From the NCBI GenBank assembly GCA_947497495.1, contig CANMGT010000012.1, forward strand, positions 1-64,000: a stretch of 64,000 nt of DNA. The letters are read 5' to 3'. Both the position numbers and the translations under genes were made by a program. Shown one piece after another: positions 16,417 through 25,171 of this stretch (position 1 is its first letter; every line of letters begins with the position of its first letter). The notes under the pieces were generated by a model that worked only from the letters and a program-made list of their open reading frames with translations, made no database searches and had not been told where the DNA came from. The stretch is from an uncultured Lentibacter sp. (lineage in GTDB: Bacteria > Pseudomonadota > Alphaproteobacteria > Rhodobacterales > Rhodobacteraceae).

Positions 16417-16827
16417 ATGGTTCGCCCCGTAACAGAGACTTTTTTCGCCTCCCCGCAGATCACGGCGGAAGCCATGGCGCAACTCGCCGAACACGGCTTT
16501 ACCGATGTGATCTGCAACCGCCCCGATGAAGAAAACGGGCCAGCCGAGCAGAGCGCAGAAATGCAAAAGGCCGCCGAAGCAGTGGGCCTCAAGTTTCATT
16601 TCCACCCTCTGGTGCACGCCAAGTTGCTCGACCGTGACGGGATTGCGCGCCAAAAGGCTCTGATCGAAGGAGCCGAAGGCAAGGTCCTCGCCTACTGCGC
16701 CTCTGGCAACCGCTCGACAGTTGTCTGGGGGCTGGGGCAGGCGGGAGAAATGCCTGCGTCCGAGATCATGGATAAAGCCGCGGCTGCGGGTTATGACTTG
16801 TCACAACTTGCACCGATGCTGGGTTAA
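16417..16827 (+). CDS. DUF442 (TIGR01244-type) sulfurtransferase-like protein
   Basis: A 136-aa protein of the Blh N-domain/DUF442 family with the phosphatase-like loop YCASGNRST, whose cysteine is the likely sulfur carrier. Other signatures are FASPQITAEAMAQLAEHGF and VICNRPDEEN. AAGGAA precedes the ATG. It is the last gene of the persulfide operon. In some bacteria this domain is fused to the MBL dioxygenase; here it is a separate protein. Confidence 0.87.
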   Translation: MVRPVTETFFASPQITAEAMAQLAEHGFTDVICNRPDEENGPAEQSAEMQKAAEAVGLKFHFHPLVHAKLLDRDGIARQKALIEGAEGKVLAYCASGNRSTVVWGLGQAGEMPASEIMDKAAAAGYDLSQLAPMLG

Positions 16828-16839
16828 ACTGCTGGCGAC

Positions 16840-17055
16840 TTAGCCAAGCAGGATGCCCGCTACGACGCAGCCAAGCCCTAGCGCTGACAGCCCAAGCGCG
16901 CCAAGGTTCCACGGCAGCACTTTTTGAACGCGCGCGCGCAGGGCCTCGTCATCGAGGTTCTCGCGCCGTGCGGCATTCACTTTCAGAATACACCAAAATA
17001 GCCCGATAACGCCCGCGATCGTCAGGGCTGCGCCGATCCAAACCAGTGTTTCCAT
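16840..17055 (-). CDS. small two-helix membrane protein
   Basis: A 71-aa protein with two hydrophobic helices (LVWIGAALTIAGVIGLFWCIL and LGALGLSALGLGCVVAGILLG) joined by a charged loop. I shortened the ORF-track start to the ATG at 17055, which has AAGGAG about 8 bp upstream; the longer version adds a basic stretch without a ribosome site. It converges on the sulfur operon. Function is unknown. Confidence 0.7.
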   Translation of the reverse strand: METLVWIGAALTIAGVIGLFWCILKVNAARRENLDDEALRARVQKVLPWNLGALGLSALGLGCVVAGILLG

Positions 17056-17174
17056 GTGCTCACTCCTTGTTTGGGACGCACCTAAAGGATGCAAGCCTGC
17101 GCGGCAAGGAAAACCCCTTGGCATTTTGCGCAGAGGAAGTTAGCAAGGCTCTCTAACCTCAGGAGACTCTCGGC

Positions 17175-17432
17175 ATGGACGATCAAAGCTCAAACACGAC
17201 TTACCGCGTAACCGCAGACGAGCTGCGCCAGTTTATCGAACGTTTCGAACGCCTTGAGGCGGAGAAAAAAGACATCGCCGAGCAGCAAAAAGAGGTTATG
17301 GCCGAAGCCAAGGGCCGCGGCTATGACACCAAGGTGTTGCGCAAGGTTGTTGCCCTGCGCCGCCGTGATGCCAACGATATCGCCGAAGAAGAAGCCGTGC
17401 TTGAAATGTATAAAGAAGCGCTCGGCATGTAA
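17175..17432 (+). CDS. gapR: GapR-family (DUF2312) DNA-binding protein
   Basis: An 85-aa protein almost entirely made of the GapR/DUF2312 domain: [20 protein letters not shown] followed by [20 protein letters not shown]. In Caulobacter GapR binds overtwisted AT-rich DNA ahead of replication and transcription forks and is a nucleoid protein typical of alphaproteobacteria. AGGAG lies before the ATG. It is a single-gene unit converging with the next gene. Confidence 0.92.
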   Translation: MDDQSSNTTYRVTADELRQFIERFERLEAEKKDIAEQQKEVMAEAKGRGYDTKVLRKVVALRRRDANDIAEEEAVLEMYKEALGM

Positions 17433-17446
17433 GCCGCGTTTCGCGC

Positions 17447-18322
17447 TCACGGGGTGATGAAGTTCACCCCGGGAATGCGCGAAATTTCAAACACGTCCTC
17501 GTCGTAGATTTCGGTCAGCTCATCAACAAGGTCTTCCGTCCAGCCTGGCAGGTCGAGTTCTTCCTCGATCATGTCTTCCTGCGCAAACTTGTCCAGAAAA
17601 GCCGAGATTACCCGACGCTTCTGGATTTCCGACATCGTCGGATGCTCGGCCAGATAGGCACGAAAACGCTGGATACCTTCCTTGGTCATGATCTCGGAGA
17701 TGAGGTCAAAACCGCCTTTTATCTTTTCGTTCGGGTTGAGGCCCGCCAGTTCGCGAATGATCTGCGCCCAGATCAGCGGCGTGTCTTCGTTACACCAGAC
17801 AGTCAGGCCGACGCCCGGGTTGTTTTCGCGAATCCGGTAGACCATTTCCGACCAGCGCAACTCACGCGGATCAGAGCCTGAAGACATCTCGGCAAAGCTG
17901 TCATGCTTTGTCTTGGTAAACAGCGCCGGCAAGAAAGTGGCGGGGTTGCAAATGGCGAGAAACACCTCGACTTCGTCTGTTTCAAACAGCTCCGTCAGAT
18001 AGCGCACGCGCTCTTCGGCCTTGCCGTAAAAGACGCCCCCGCGGAGCGCCATATTCGGCACGCAAAAGGCACTGTCGTTTGACATGATAACACGCTCTGC
18101 ATCGTCGCCATCCAGAATGCTCTCAAGCAAAACATCGCGGGCATCTTCGCTTGGCGCGGCGTCTCCCATGGCCAGCATGGTTTGGTGCAAAAGCTTGCGG
18201 TAGCGTCCGGGCGGCGGCACAACGGCCCCGAGCTTGGCAAAATCAGCGCGGTTTTTGAGCAAACATTTCAGGATGCGGTCGTCGTCGGTGCAATGGACGC
18301 CAGCGTGAAACACGATCTGCAT
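17447..18322 (-). CDS. hypothetical protein, possibly a degenerate sulfotransferase-like fold
   Basis: A 291-aa soluble protein with AAGGAG before its ATG. The N-terminus MQIVFHAGVHCTDDDRIL has the spacing of the HAGxHKTGT loop of roseobacter sulfotransferase-like proteins but lacks the lysine and glycine that hold PAPS. The middle (EVEVFLAICNPATFLPALF) resembles the 3'-phosphate strand region. This resemblance is weak, and no assigned function is possible. The acidic C-terminus DLVDELTEIYDEDVFEI is notable. Confidence 0.6.
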   Translation of the reverse strand: MQIVFHAGVHCTDDDRILKCLLKNRADFAKLGAVVPPPGRYRKLLHQTMLAMGDAAPSEDARDVLLESILDGDDAERVIMSNDSAFCVPNMALRGGVFYGKAEERVRYLTELFETDEVEVFLAICNPATFLPALFTKTKHDSFAEMSSGSDPRELRWSEMVYRIRENNPGVGLTVWCNEDTPLIWAQIIRELAGLNPNEKIKGGFDLISEIMTKEGIQRFRAYLAEHPTMSEIQKRRVISAFLDKFAQEDMIEEELDLPGWTEDLVDELTEIYDEDVFEISRIPGVNFITP

Positions 18323-18420
18323 GGGTGGTTTGCTCCTTCTTTGGCCGCGCGGCTTCGTTATCTGCCCTTATATACGGTCTTTTCTGGACAGTTAAACCGC
18401 AATCGGGCAAGAGCGGTCTT

Positions 18421-20082
18421 ATGGACGTCGCAAAGGAAACCACGGCCAAAGGCCACAGCGCAAGGTTTGATCCCTGGTCGCTCACGGCTGTGCTGATCGC
18501 GGCAATTGTTTTGGCGCCGATTGTGGCGGTGGGCTTCATTGCGCTGTTTCCGACAGAGAATATCTGGCCACATATGCTGGCCACAACCCTGCCGCGCTAT
18601 TTGTGGACAACGGCCCTGTTGATGGGCGGCGTCGGCTTGCTGGCCGCCATGGCGGGCACGGGGGCGGCATGGCTCATTTCGCGCTACCGGTTTCCGCTGT
18701 CAGGCTGGCTTGAGTGGCTGCTTTTGTTGCCGCTTGCGGTGCCTGCCTATGTCGGCGCCTATGCGCTGGTAGATTTGCTAGAATACGCGGGGCCTGTGCA
18801 AACGGGGCTGCGGGCGGTTTTTGGCTGGCAAAGCGCGCGCGATTACTGGTTCCCCGAAATCCGCTCGCTCGGCTCGGCGATCATCGTGCTGGCGGCGGCG
18901 CTTTACCCCTACGTCTACTTGCTGGCGCGCGCTGCGTTTCACGAGCAGTCCGGCGCCAGCGAAGAAGTCGCCATGTCGTTGGGGCAGGGCGGTTTTGCGC
19001 GGCTCAGGCGCATCGGCCTGCCGCTGGCGCGCCCCGCAGTCGCCGCTGGCTCGGCGATCGTAATGATGGAAGCGGTGAACGACTTTGGCACCGTCGACTA
19101 TTTTGCGGTGCAAACGCTCACCTCCGGCATCTTCAACACATGGCTTGAGGGCAATAACGCGGGCGGCGCAGCGCAGATTTCCTGCATCGTGCTCGCGCTG
19201 GTGATTTTCCTTGTCACGCTTGAAAAAGTCTCGCGGCGCAAGGCGCGGTTTTTTAACCATGCGGGCCGCCACCGTGTGATTGCGCGCAAGCAGCTTCGCG
19301 GCGGGGCGGCAGCGGCAGCGACGCTGCTTTGCCTGCTACCCTTCACGCTCGGCTTTGTGCTGCCCGCTGGCACGATCCTGACACATGCGCTTGACCGCTC
19401 TGACCTCTGGACAGATCCGGCGCTTTACGCGGCAGTCTGGAACACTGTGCTTGTCGGGGGAATTGCTGCCTTGCTGACAGTCATCGGCGGGCTGCTTTTG
19501 GTCTATGGCGTGCGCCTGTCTGGCCGCACTCTGCCGCGGCTTTTGCAGCCGATCACAACCATCGGTTATGCCGCTCCGGGGGCTGTGCTTGCCGTTGGCA
19601 TTCTTATCCCGCTGGCGGCGTTTGATAACAGGCTCGCGGACGCCATCCTTGCCATCACAGGTTATGACCCCGGCCTCATGTTGACGGGCACCGCCTTTGC
19701 GCTGGTGCTGGCCTATTTCGTGCGCTTCTTTGCGATCGCTCAGGGTGCCGCCGATGCCGCCTTTGAGCGCGTCTCTCCGTCGCTGTCGATGGCGGCGCGC
19801 TCGCTCGGGCGCCGACAGGGGCAAGTCCTGCGGGAGGTTTATGTGCCGCTCATTCGCGGCTCAGTCGGCTCGGCGCTTCTGCTGGTGTTTGTGGACTGCG
19901 TCAAGGAACTTCCCGCCACGCTGCTCTTGCGCCCGTTCAACTACGACACACTGGCAACGCGCGTCCACGATCAGGCCTCCCTCGAGAACCTCGCCGACGC
20001 CTCACCCGCGGCGATATTGATCATCCTCGTCGGCCTTTTTGCGGTAATTTTGCTCGCAAGGGCAAATAGAGCGAATTTTTGA
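18421..20082 (+). CDS. FbpB-type iron(III) ABC transporter permease
   Basis: A 553-aa permease with two fused membrane domains, each with an EAA loop (EEVAMSLGQGGFARLRRIGLP and SMAARSLGRRQGQVLREVYV). The C-terminal ELPATLLLRPFNYDTLA is typical of FbpB/AfuB/SfuB iron permeases. I use the ATG at 18421 rather than the upstream alternative, which adds an unlikely extra hydrophobic stretch. Neither the ATPase nor the periplasmic binding protein is adjacent, so its partners must be encoded elsewhere. Confidence 0.85.
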   Translation: MDVAKETTAKGHSARFDPWSLTAVLIAAIVLAPIVAVGFIALFPTENIWPHMLATTLPRYLWTTALLMGGVGLLAAMAGTGAAWLISRYRFPLSGWLEWLLLLPLAVPAYVGAYALVDLLEYAGPVQTGLRAVFGWQSARDYWFPEIRSLGSAIIVLAAALYPYVYLLARAAFHEQSGASEEVAMSLGQGGFARLRRIGLPLARPAVAAGSAIVMMEAVNDFGTVDYFAVQTLTSGIFNTWLEGNNAGGAAQISCIVLALVIFLVTLEKVSRRKARFFNHAGRHRVIARKQLRGGAAAAATLLCLLPFTLGFVLPAGTILTHALDRSDLWTDPALYAAVWNTVLVGGIAALLTVIGGLLLVYGVRLSGRTLPRLLQPITTIGYAAPGAVLAVGILIPLAAFDNRLADAILAITGYDPGLMLTGTAFALVLAYFVRFFAIAQGAADAAFERVSPSLSMAARSLGRRQGQVLREVYVPLIRGSVGSALLLVFVDCVKELPATLLLRPFNYDTLATRVHDQASLENLADASPAAILIILVGLFAVILLARANRANF

Positions 20083-20122
20083 CTTGCAAGGCCGCAATGC
20101 CTGCCTTAAATCGGCCCGCAGT

Positions 20123-20198
20123 GCCCCTATAGCTCAGCTGGTAGAGCAATTGATTTGTAATCAATAGGTCCGCGGTTCGAGTCCGTGTGGGGGCACCA
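20123..20198 (+). tRNA. tRNA-Thr (TGT)
   Basis: A complete cloverleaf: acceptor GCCCCTA pairing with TGGGGGC (one T-G), D-arm GCTC/GAGC, anticodon stem ATTGA/TCAAT with loop TTTGTAA (anticodon TGT), T-loop TTCGAGT, discriminator A and an encoded CCA. It reads ACA codons. Its 3' side faces integrase remains, so it has served as an integration site. Confidence 0.96.
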
Positions 20199-20205
20199 TT
20201 TCACC

Positions 20206-20230
20206 ATCCAGCTTTATCCAAAGACATCCA
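20206..20230 (+). repeat. three ATCCA repeats phased at 10 bp after tRNA-Thr
   Basis: ATCCA occurs at 20206, 20216 and 20226, exactly one helical turn apart, directly after the tRNA 3' end. Such phased short repeats beside a tRNA are typical of tyrosine-integrase binding sites, consistent with the integrase remnant about 140 bp further on. Confidence 0.5.
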
Positions 20231-20367
20231 ATAAGCCCTGTGTTTTGAGGTTTTTGTCGATACCCTTTGGCCGATGGCGTTTTGTTGCGTTTGATAGAGT
20301 GCTCTCAGGCACCACTTGCTGATATTCAGATTCGAAATCTGAAATTCAAAGAAGAGGACTTCAAAGA

Positions 20368-20541
20368 GGCGGGTTTAGCACCACAGCCAGTCTCATAGCC
20401 ACTCTATTGAGCATTGAGAGAGCTTTGGCACATGTCGAGAAGGGCGAAGTGAGTCGTGCCTAGGCTCTTGGAGAGTGTTGGGGCGCGCGGAAGGTTCGCT
20501 TTCTGTTAAGAGTCTACTCGGAGAAACTGCGGCCCGGCTAG
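20368..20541 (+). pseudogene. C-terminal remnant of a P4-type tyrosine integrase
   Basis: One frame reads GGFSTTASLIATLL, then IERALAHVEKGEVSRA, a TAG stop, then a tail ending RVYSEKLRPG before a second stop. This follows the C-terminal pattern of P4-like integrases, HGFRTTAS...IExxLAHxxxxxVxxAY. The HxxR box has become GxxS, and the TAG stands where the nucleophilic tyrosine codon is expected. No N-terminal part is recognisable. The remnant lies about 170 bp from tRNA-Thr. The rest of the gap to acnB (20199-20828) holds no gene that I can support. Confidence 0.7.
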
Positions 20542-20731
20542 CAGGATATTAAAACATTTATGAGAATGCTATGCCGTGCAGGATGATGCAAATCTGATTG
20601 CAGCAGTTTGTATGAGCTGATTTAGCACAACGAGGGAATATCCGGAGACCGCGCAAATGAACTATGCAGCATGTCAGCCAGCAGAGATGTCTCTCTGGTT
20701 CAGGAGGCATCTTGCAACGAAATGCAATCTA

Positions 20732-20748
20732 GTATACATCGGTATACA
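20732..20748. promoter_or_regulatory. paired GTATAC palindromes upstream of acnB
   Basis: GTATACATCGGTATAC-type sequence carries two GTATAC palindromes about 10 bp apart, 80-100 bp before the acnB start. A third, TTGTATACAG, overlaps codons 3-6 of acnB (20835). Short TATAC palindromes are common targets of GntR-family regulators; which regulator would bind is unknown. Confidence 0.35.
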
Positions 20749-20828
20749 ACAATTTTGAGCAGTGGTTCGTCACACGAGATGACAGCCTGGTGCTTACCTA
20801 ACAGCAACCCTGAACAGTTGGAATGATC

Positions 20829-23615
20829 ATGAGCTTGTATACAGACTACCTCGCTGAAATCGAAACCCGCAAAACCCAAGGCCTGCACCCCAAGCCGATC
20901 GATGATGGCGCGCTTGTAAGCGAGCTTATTGCGCAGATCAAAGACACCGGCAGCGAACACCGCGAAGCTTCGCTTCAGTTCTTTATTTATAACACCTTGC
21001 CGGGCACAACGAGCGCTGCGGGCGAGAAAGCGGCGTTTCTCAAAGAGATCATCCTCGGGGCTGCCGAGGTTGCCGAAATCACGCCGACGTTCGCGTTTGA
21101 GCTGTTGTCGCACATGAAGGGCGGCCCGTCAGTTGACGCATTGCTTGAACTTGCCCTTGGTGAAGACGCCGCGATCGCAGCGCAGGCGGCCGAAGTGCTG
21201 AAAACGCAGGTCTTCCTCTATGAGGCCGACATGGAGCGCTTGGCGGCGGCCCATGCTGCGGGCAACGCCGTGGCGAAAGACATTCTGGAAAGCTATGCCA
21301 AGGCCGAGTTTTTCACCAAGCTGCCTGATATCGACGAAGAGATCAAAGTTGTCACCTACATCGCTGCGGAAGGCGACATTTCAACAGACTTGCTCTCCCC
21401 CGGCAACCAAGCCCACTCGCGCGCTGACCGCGAATTGCACGGCAAATGCCTGATCTCGCCAGAAGCGCAGGCCGAAATTCAGGCGCTGCAAAAGGCCAAC
21501 CCCGACGCGCGCGTCATGTTGATCGCCGAGAAAGGCACTATGGGCGTTGGTTCATCGCGCATGTCCGGCGTCAACAACGTCGCCCTCTGGACAGGCAAAC
21601 AGGCCAGCCCCTATGTGCCATTCGTGAACTTCGCGCCGATTGTGGCGGGCACCAACGGCATCTCGCCGATCTTTTTGACAACTGTTGGCGTGACAGGCGG
21701 CATCGGGCTTGATCTGGACAACTGGGTCAAGAAAGTTGACGCCGATGGCAACACGGTGCTCGACGCCAATGGCGACCCTGTGCTGGAACAGACCTACTCT
21801 GTCGACACGGGCAAGATCCTGACGATCAACACCAAAACACAGAAGCTTTACGAGGGCGACAAGGAGCTTGTTGATATCGCAAAAGCCCTGACGCCTCAGA
21901 AAGTCGAGTTCATTAAGGCGGGTGGCTCTTATGCCATCGTCTTTGGCAAAAAGCTGCAAAACTTCGCGGCCAAAACGCTTGGTGTCGAGGTGCCGCAAGT
22001 CTACGCGCCATCGCGTGAGATCACCCATGAGGGCCAGGGCCTGACAGCGGTTGAGAAGATTTTCAACAAGCAAGCCGTTGGCGTGGCCGAAGGCACAGTG
22101 CTGCACGCCGGCTCTGACGTGCGCGTTGAAGTCAATATCGTTGGCTCGCAAGACACAACTGGCCTTATGACAGCCCAAGAGCTTGAGAGCATGGCCGCGA
22201 CAGTCATCTCGCCGATCGTTGACGGCGCTTACCAGTCGGGCTGCCACACGGCGTCTGTTTGGGACTTGAAGGCGCAAGCCAACATTCCCAAGCTCATGAG
22301 CTTCATGAACAAGTTCGGCCTGATCACCGCGCGTGACCCGAAGGGCGAATATCACGCCATGACAGACGTGATCCACAAAGTCCTCAACGACCTGACAGTT
22401 GACGACTGGGACATCACCATCGGCGGCGACAGCCACACGCGCATGTCAAAAGGCGTGGCCTTTGGCGCAGACTCCGGCACAGTTGCGCTGGCTCTGGCGA
22501 CGGGCGAGGCGACAATGCCTATCCCTGAGTCTGTCAAAGTGACCTTCAAAGGCAAAATGAAAGACTACATGGATTTCCGCGATGTGGTGCACGCCACGCA
22601 GTCGCAGATGCTCAAGCAGTTCGGCGACAACGTTTTCCAGGGCCGCATCATCGAAGTGCACCTTGGCACGCTGCTTGCGGACCAAGCCTTCACCTTCACC
22701 GACTGGACAGCCGAGATGAAAGCGAAAGCCTCGATCTGTATCTCGGAAGACGAAACGCTGATCGGCTCGCTGGAGCTGGCCAAGAGCCGCATCCAGATCA
22801 TGATCGACAAGGGCATGGACAATGAAGCCAAGACACTTCAAGGCCTGATTGACAAAGCCGACAAGCGCATCAACGAGATCAAGACAGGCGCGAAACCTGC
22901 TCTGACGCCCGATGATAACGCCAAGTATTTCGCCGAAGTTGTTGTCGATCTTGACCAGATCAACGAGCCGATGATCGCTGACCCTGACGTTAACAACGAC
23001 GACGTGTCAAAGCGCTATACGCACGATACGATCCGCCCTGTGTCCTACTACGGTGGCGACAAGAAGGTTGATCTGGGCTTTGTCGGCTCCTGCATGGTTC
23101 ACAAAGGTGACATGAAGATCGTCGCGCAGATGCTCAAAAACATCGAAGCCGCCGAAGGCAAGGTGACGTTCAAAGCGCCGCTGGTGGTTGCCGCACCGAC
23201 CTACAACATCATCGACGAGCTCAAGGAAGAGGGCGACTGGGACATCCTGCAAAAGTATTCGGGCTTTGAGTTTGACGACTTCGCCCCGAAAAGTGCCGCG
23301 CGCACCGAGTATGAGAACATCCTCTACCTCGAGCGCCCGGGCTGTAACCTTTGCATGGGCAACCAGGAAAAAGCCGCCAAGGGCGACACCGTGCTGGCCA
23401 CGTCGACGCGCTTGTTCCAGGGCCGTGTGGTGGAAGACGCCGCCGAAAAGAAAGGCGAGTCGCTTCTGGCCTCAACGCCGGTTGTCGTGCTTTCCGCCAT
23501 TTTGGGCCGAACACCGAGCATCGAAGAATACAAAGCTGCTGTTCAAGGCATCAACCTGACTAAATTTGCGCCACCTGTCGAGAAACCGGCAGGCGCACGG
23601 TCAGTTCACTTCTAA
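20829..23615 (+). CDS. acnB: aconitate hydratase B / 2-methylisocitrate dehydratase
   Basis: A 928-aa cytoplasmic [4Fe-4S] enzyme that interconverts citrate and isocitrate, and in many bacteria acts on 2-methylisocitrate from propionate. AcnB-specific features are the N-terminal HEAT-like region, PGNQAHSRADRELHGKCL and the cluster ligands C755 (SCMVHKGDM) and C839/C842 (GCNLCMGNQEKA). The ORF track begins two codons upstream at another ATG; either is possible. It is preceded by integrase remains and TATAC palindromes and followed by a hairpin terminator, so it is monocistronic. Confidence 0.95.
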   Translation: MSLYTDYLAEIETRKTQGLHPKPIDDGALVSELIAQIKDTGSEHREASLQFFIYNTLPGTTSAAGEKAAFLKEIILGAAEVAEITPTFAFELLSHMKGGPSVDALLELALGEDAAIAAQAAEVLKTQVFLYEADMERLAAAHAAGNAVAKDILESYAKAEFFTKLPDIDEEIKVVTYIAAEGDISTDLLSPGNQAHSRADRELHGKCLISPEAQAEIQALQKANPDARVMLIAEKGTMGVGSSRMSGVNNVALWTGKQASPYVPFVNFAPIVAGTNGISPIFLTTVGVTGGIGLDLDNWVKKVDADGNTVLDANGDPVLEQTYSVDTGKILTINTKTQKLYEGDKELVDIAKALTPQKVEFIKAGGSYAIVFGKKLQNFAAKTLGVEVPQVYAPSREITHEGQGLTAVEKIFNKQAVGVAEGTVLHAGSDVRVEVNIVGSQDTTGLMTAQELESMAATVISPIVDGAYQSGCHTASVWDLKAQANIPKLMSFMNKFGLITARDPKGEYHAMTDVIHKVLNDLTVDDWDITIGGDSHTRMSKGVAFGADSGTVALALATGEATMPIPESVKVTFKGKMKDYMDFRDVVHATQSQMLKQFGDNVFQGRIIEVHLGTLLADQAFTFTDWTAEMKAKASICISEDETLIGSLELAKSRIQIMIDKGMDNEAKTLQGLIDKADKRINEIKTGAKPALTPDDNAKYFAEVVVDLDQINEPMIADPDVNNDDVSKRYTHDTIRPVSYYGGDKKVDLGFVGSCMVHKGDMKIVAQMLKNIEAAEGKVTFKAPLVVAAPTYNIIDELKEEGDWDILQKYSGFEFDDFAPKSAARTEYENILYLERPGCNLCMGNQEKAAKGDTVLATSTRLFQGRVVEDAAEKKGESLLASTPVVVLSAILGRTPSIEEYKAAVQGINLTKFAPPVEKPAGARSVHF

Positions 23616-23639
23616 GACAGAAGTTCACCAGCAAAACAG

Positions 23640-23673
23640 TGGCCCACCAGAGATCAAGCTCTTTGGTGGGCCA
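23640..23673 (+). terminator. terminator after acnB
   Basis: A 10-bp stem, TGGCCCACCA / TGGTGGGCCA, with a 14-nt loop whose GAG/CTC ends may pair further, lies 24 bp after the acnB stop. The following ATTATCG is only mildly T-rich. Confidence 0.65.
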
Positions 23674-23749
23674 TTATCGTTCGTGGGGCGTGTTTTTGCA
23701 GGGAAGGGATGGCGTCAAATGGGCGACGGCGGCCGCGCATTTCATAAAA

Positions 23750-23765
23750 TTTACCATTTGATAAA
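23750..23765. promoter_or_regulatory. RutR-like operator upstream of preT
   Basis: TTTACCATTTGATAAA, 52 bp before the preT ATG, follows the RutR operator pattern TTGACCANNTGGTCAA (TTxACCA..TGxTxAA) with some mismatches. It resembles the better-matched palindrome in the divergent gap near 28.7 kb. Two RutR-family regulators are encoded between the two sites. Confidence 0.45.
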
Positions 23766-23816
23766 ATTTTTGAGAGCGGTTAGCGTTACCTAAAGACGTG
23801 AATTTAGGAGACGCAT

Positions 23817-25151
23817 ATGACAAACTCGGCATCGACTTCAGGCATCGTGCCTGCGCGGCTGGACAAGGCGGCGTTGTCTGACAATTTCTCTGATCTGCAC
23901 GCGCCGCTGTCTGATCACGAAGCACTTGTCGCCGCGGATCGTTGCTACTTTTGCCACGACGCGCCCTGCATGACAGCCTGCCCGACAGCAATCGACATCC
24001 CGCTTTTCATCCGCCAGATCAGCACGGGCACACCCGAAGCCTCCGCCAAGACAATTTTCTCCCAAAACATCTTGGGCGGAATGTGCGCACGGGTGTGCCC
24101 CACGGAAACGCTCTGCGAAGAGGTTTGTGTGCGCGAGGTTGCCGAGGGCAAGCCTGTGGAAATCGGCCGCTTGCAGCGCTACGCAACCGACACGCTGATG
24201 GCGCAGGGCAAACACCCGTTTGAGCGCGCCGCCGCGACGGGCAAGTCTGTGGCCGTTGTTGGCGCAGGGCCTGCGGGGCTTGCCTGCGCGCACCGGCTGG
24301 CGATGCTAGGTCACGCTGTGACAGTGTTTGATGCGCGCGAGAAGGGCGGCGGGCTGAACGAGTTCGGCATCGCGGCCTACAAATCCACAAACGACTTCGC
24401 GCAAGACGAATTGAACTGGCTGCTCTCGATCGGCGGAATCACCGTGGAATACGGCAAATCCTTGGGCGATGCCTTCACGCTCGCTGACATCCAGTCAAAC
24501 CACGACGCTGTGTTTCTCGGCATGGGCCTTGCGGGCGTCAACGCACTTGGCTGCGACGGGGAGGACTTGCCCGATGTGCTCGATGCTGTCGAGTTCATCG
24601 CCGAGCTGCGCCAAGCCGAAGACCTTTCAAAAGTTAAAGTCGGGCGTCATGTTGTTGTCATTGGCGGCGGCATGACAGCGGTTGATGCTGCCGTGCAAAG
24701 CAAACTTCTGGGCGCGCAAGACGTGGCGCTCGTTTATCGGCGCGGCAAGGAAAACATGAGTGCTTCTGTCTATGAGCAGGAGCTGGCAACCTCAAAAGGC
24801 GTGCGCATTATCTACGATGCGCAGCCGATGAAAGTCGCGCAGAGCGGCAAGGGCTTGAGCGTTGAGTTTGCCTATACGAAAACCAAGAAGGGAAAGCTGA
24901 CGCGCACAGGCGAGAGCTTCAATCTGCCCGCTGATCAGGTGTTCAAGGCCATCGGCCAGACGCTATCAGGCGCGCCCGAGGGCCTCACGCTGGAAGGCGG
25001 CAAGATCGCGGTTGACGAGAGCGGCGCGACAAGCCTGCCAAACGTCTGGGCGGGCGGCGACTGCGCAACTGGCGGCGATGACCTCACCGTTACAGCCGTT
25101 GCAGAAGGCCGCGATGCGGCGCTCAACATTCACACCGCACTTTTGCGCTAA
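23817..25151 (+). CDS. preT: NAD-dependent dihydropyrimidine dehydrogenase, subunit PreT
   Basis: A 444-aa flavoprotein that passes electrons between NADH and PreA for reduction of uracil and thymine. Cysteines C43, C46, C51, C55 and C90, C94, C100, C104 form the two N-terminal [4Fe-4S] sites as in the GltD-like family. FAD binding is marked by VVGAGPAGLACAHRLA and NAD binding by VVIGGGMTAVDAAVQSK. The C-terminal AGGDCATGGDDLTVTAVAEG closes the flavin fold. It opens the catabolic operon, 20 bp before preA, under a RutR-like palindrome. Confidence 0.93.
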   Translation: MTNSASTSGIVPARLDKAALSDNFSDLHAPLSDHEALVAADRCYFCHDAPCMTACPTAIDIPLFIRQISTGTPEASAKTIFSQNILGGMCARVCPTETLCEEVCVREVAEGKPVEIGRLQRYATDTLMAQGKHPFERAAATGKSVAVVGAGPAGLACAHRLAMLGHAVTVFDAREKGGGLNEFGIAAYKSTNDFAQDELNWLLSIGGITVEYGKSLGDAFTLADIQSNHDAVFLGMGLAGVNALGCDGEDLPDVLDAVEFIAELRQAEDLSKVKVGRHVVVIGGGMTAVDAAVQSKLLGAQDVALVYRRGKENMSASVYEQELATSKGVRIIYDAQPMKVAQSGKGLSVEFAYTKTKKGKLTRTGESFNLPADQVFKAIGQTLSGAPEGLTLEGGKIAVDESGATSLPNVWAGGDCATGGDDLTVTAVAEGRDAALNIHTALLR

Positions 25152-25171
25152 AGCTCAAAGAGGGTATCCAA

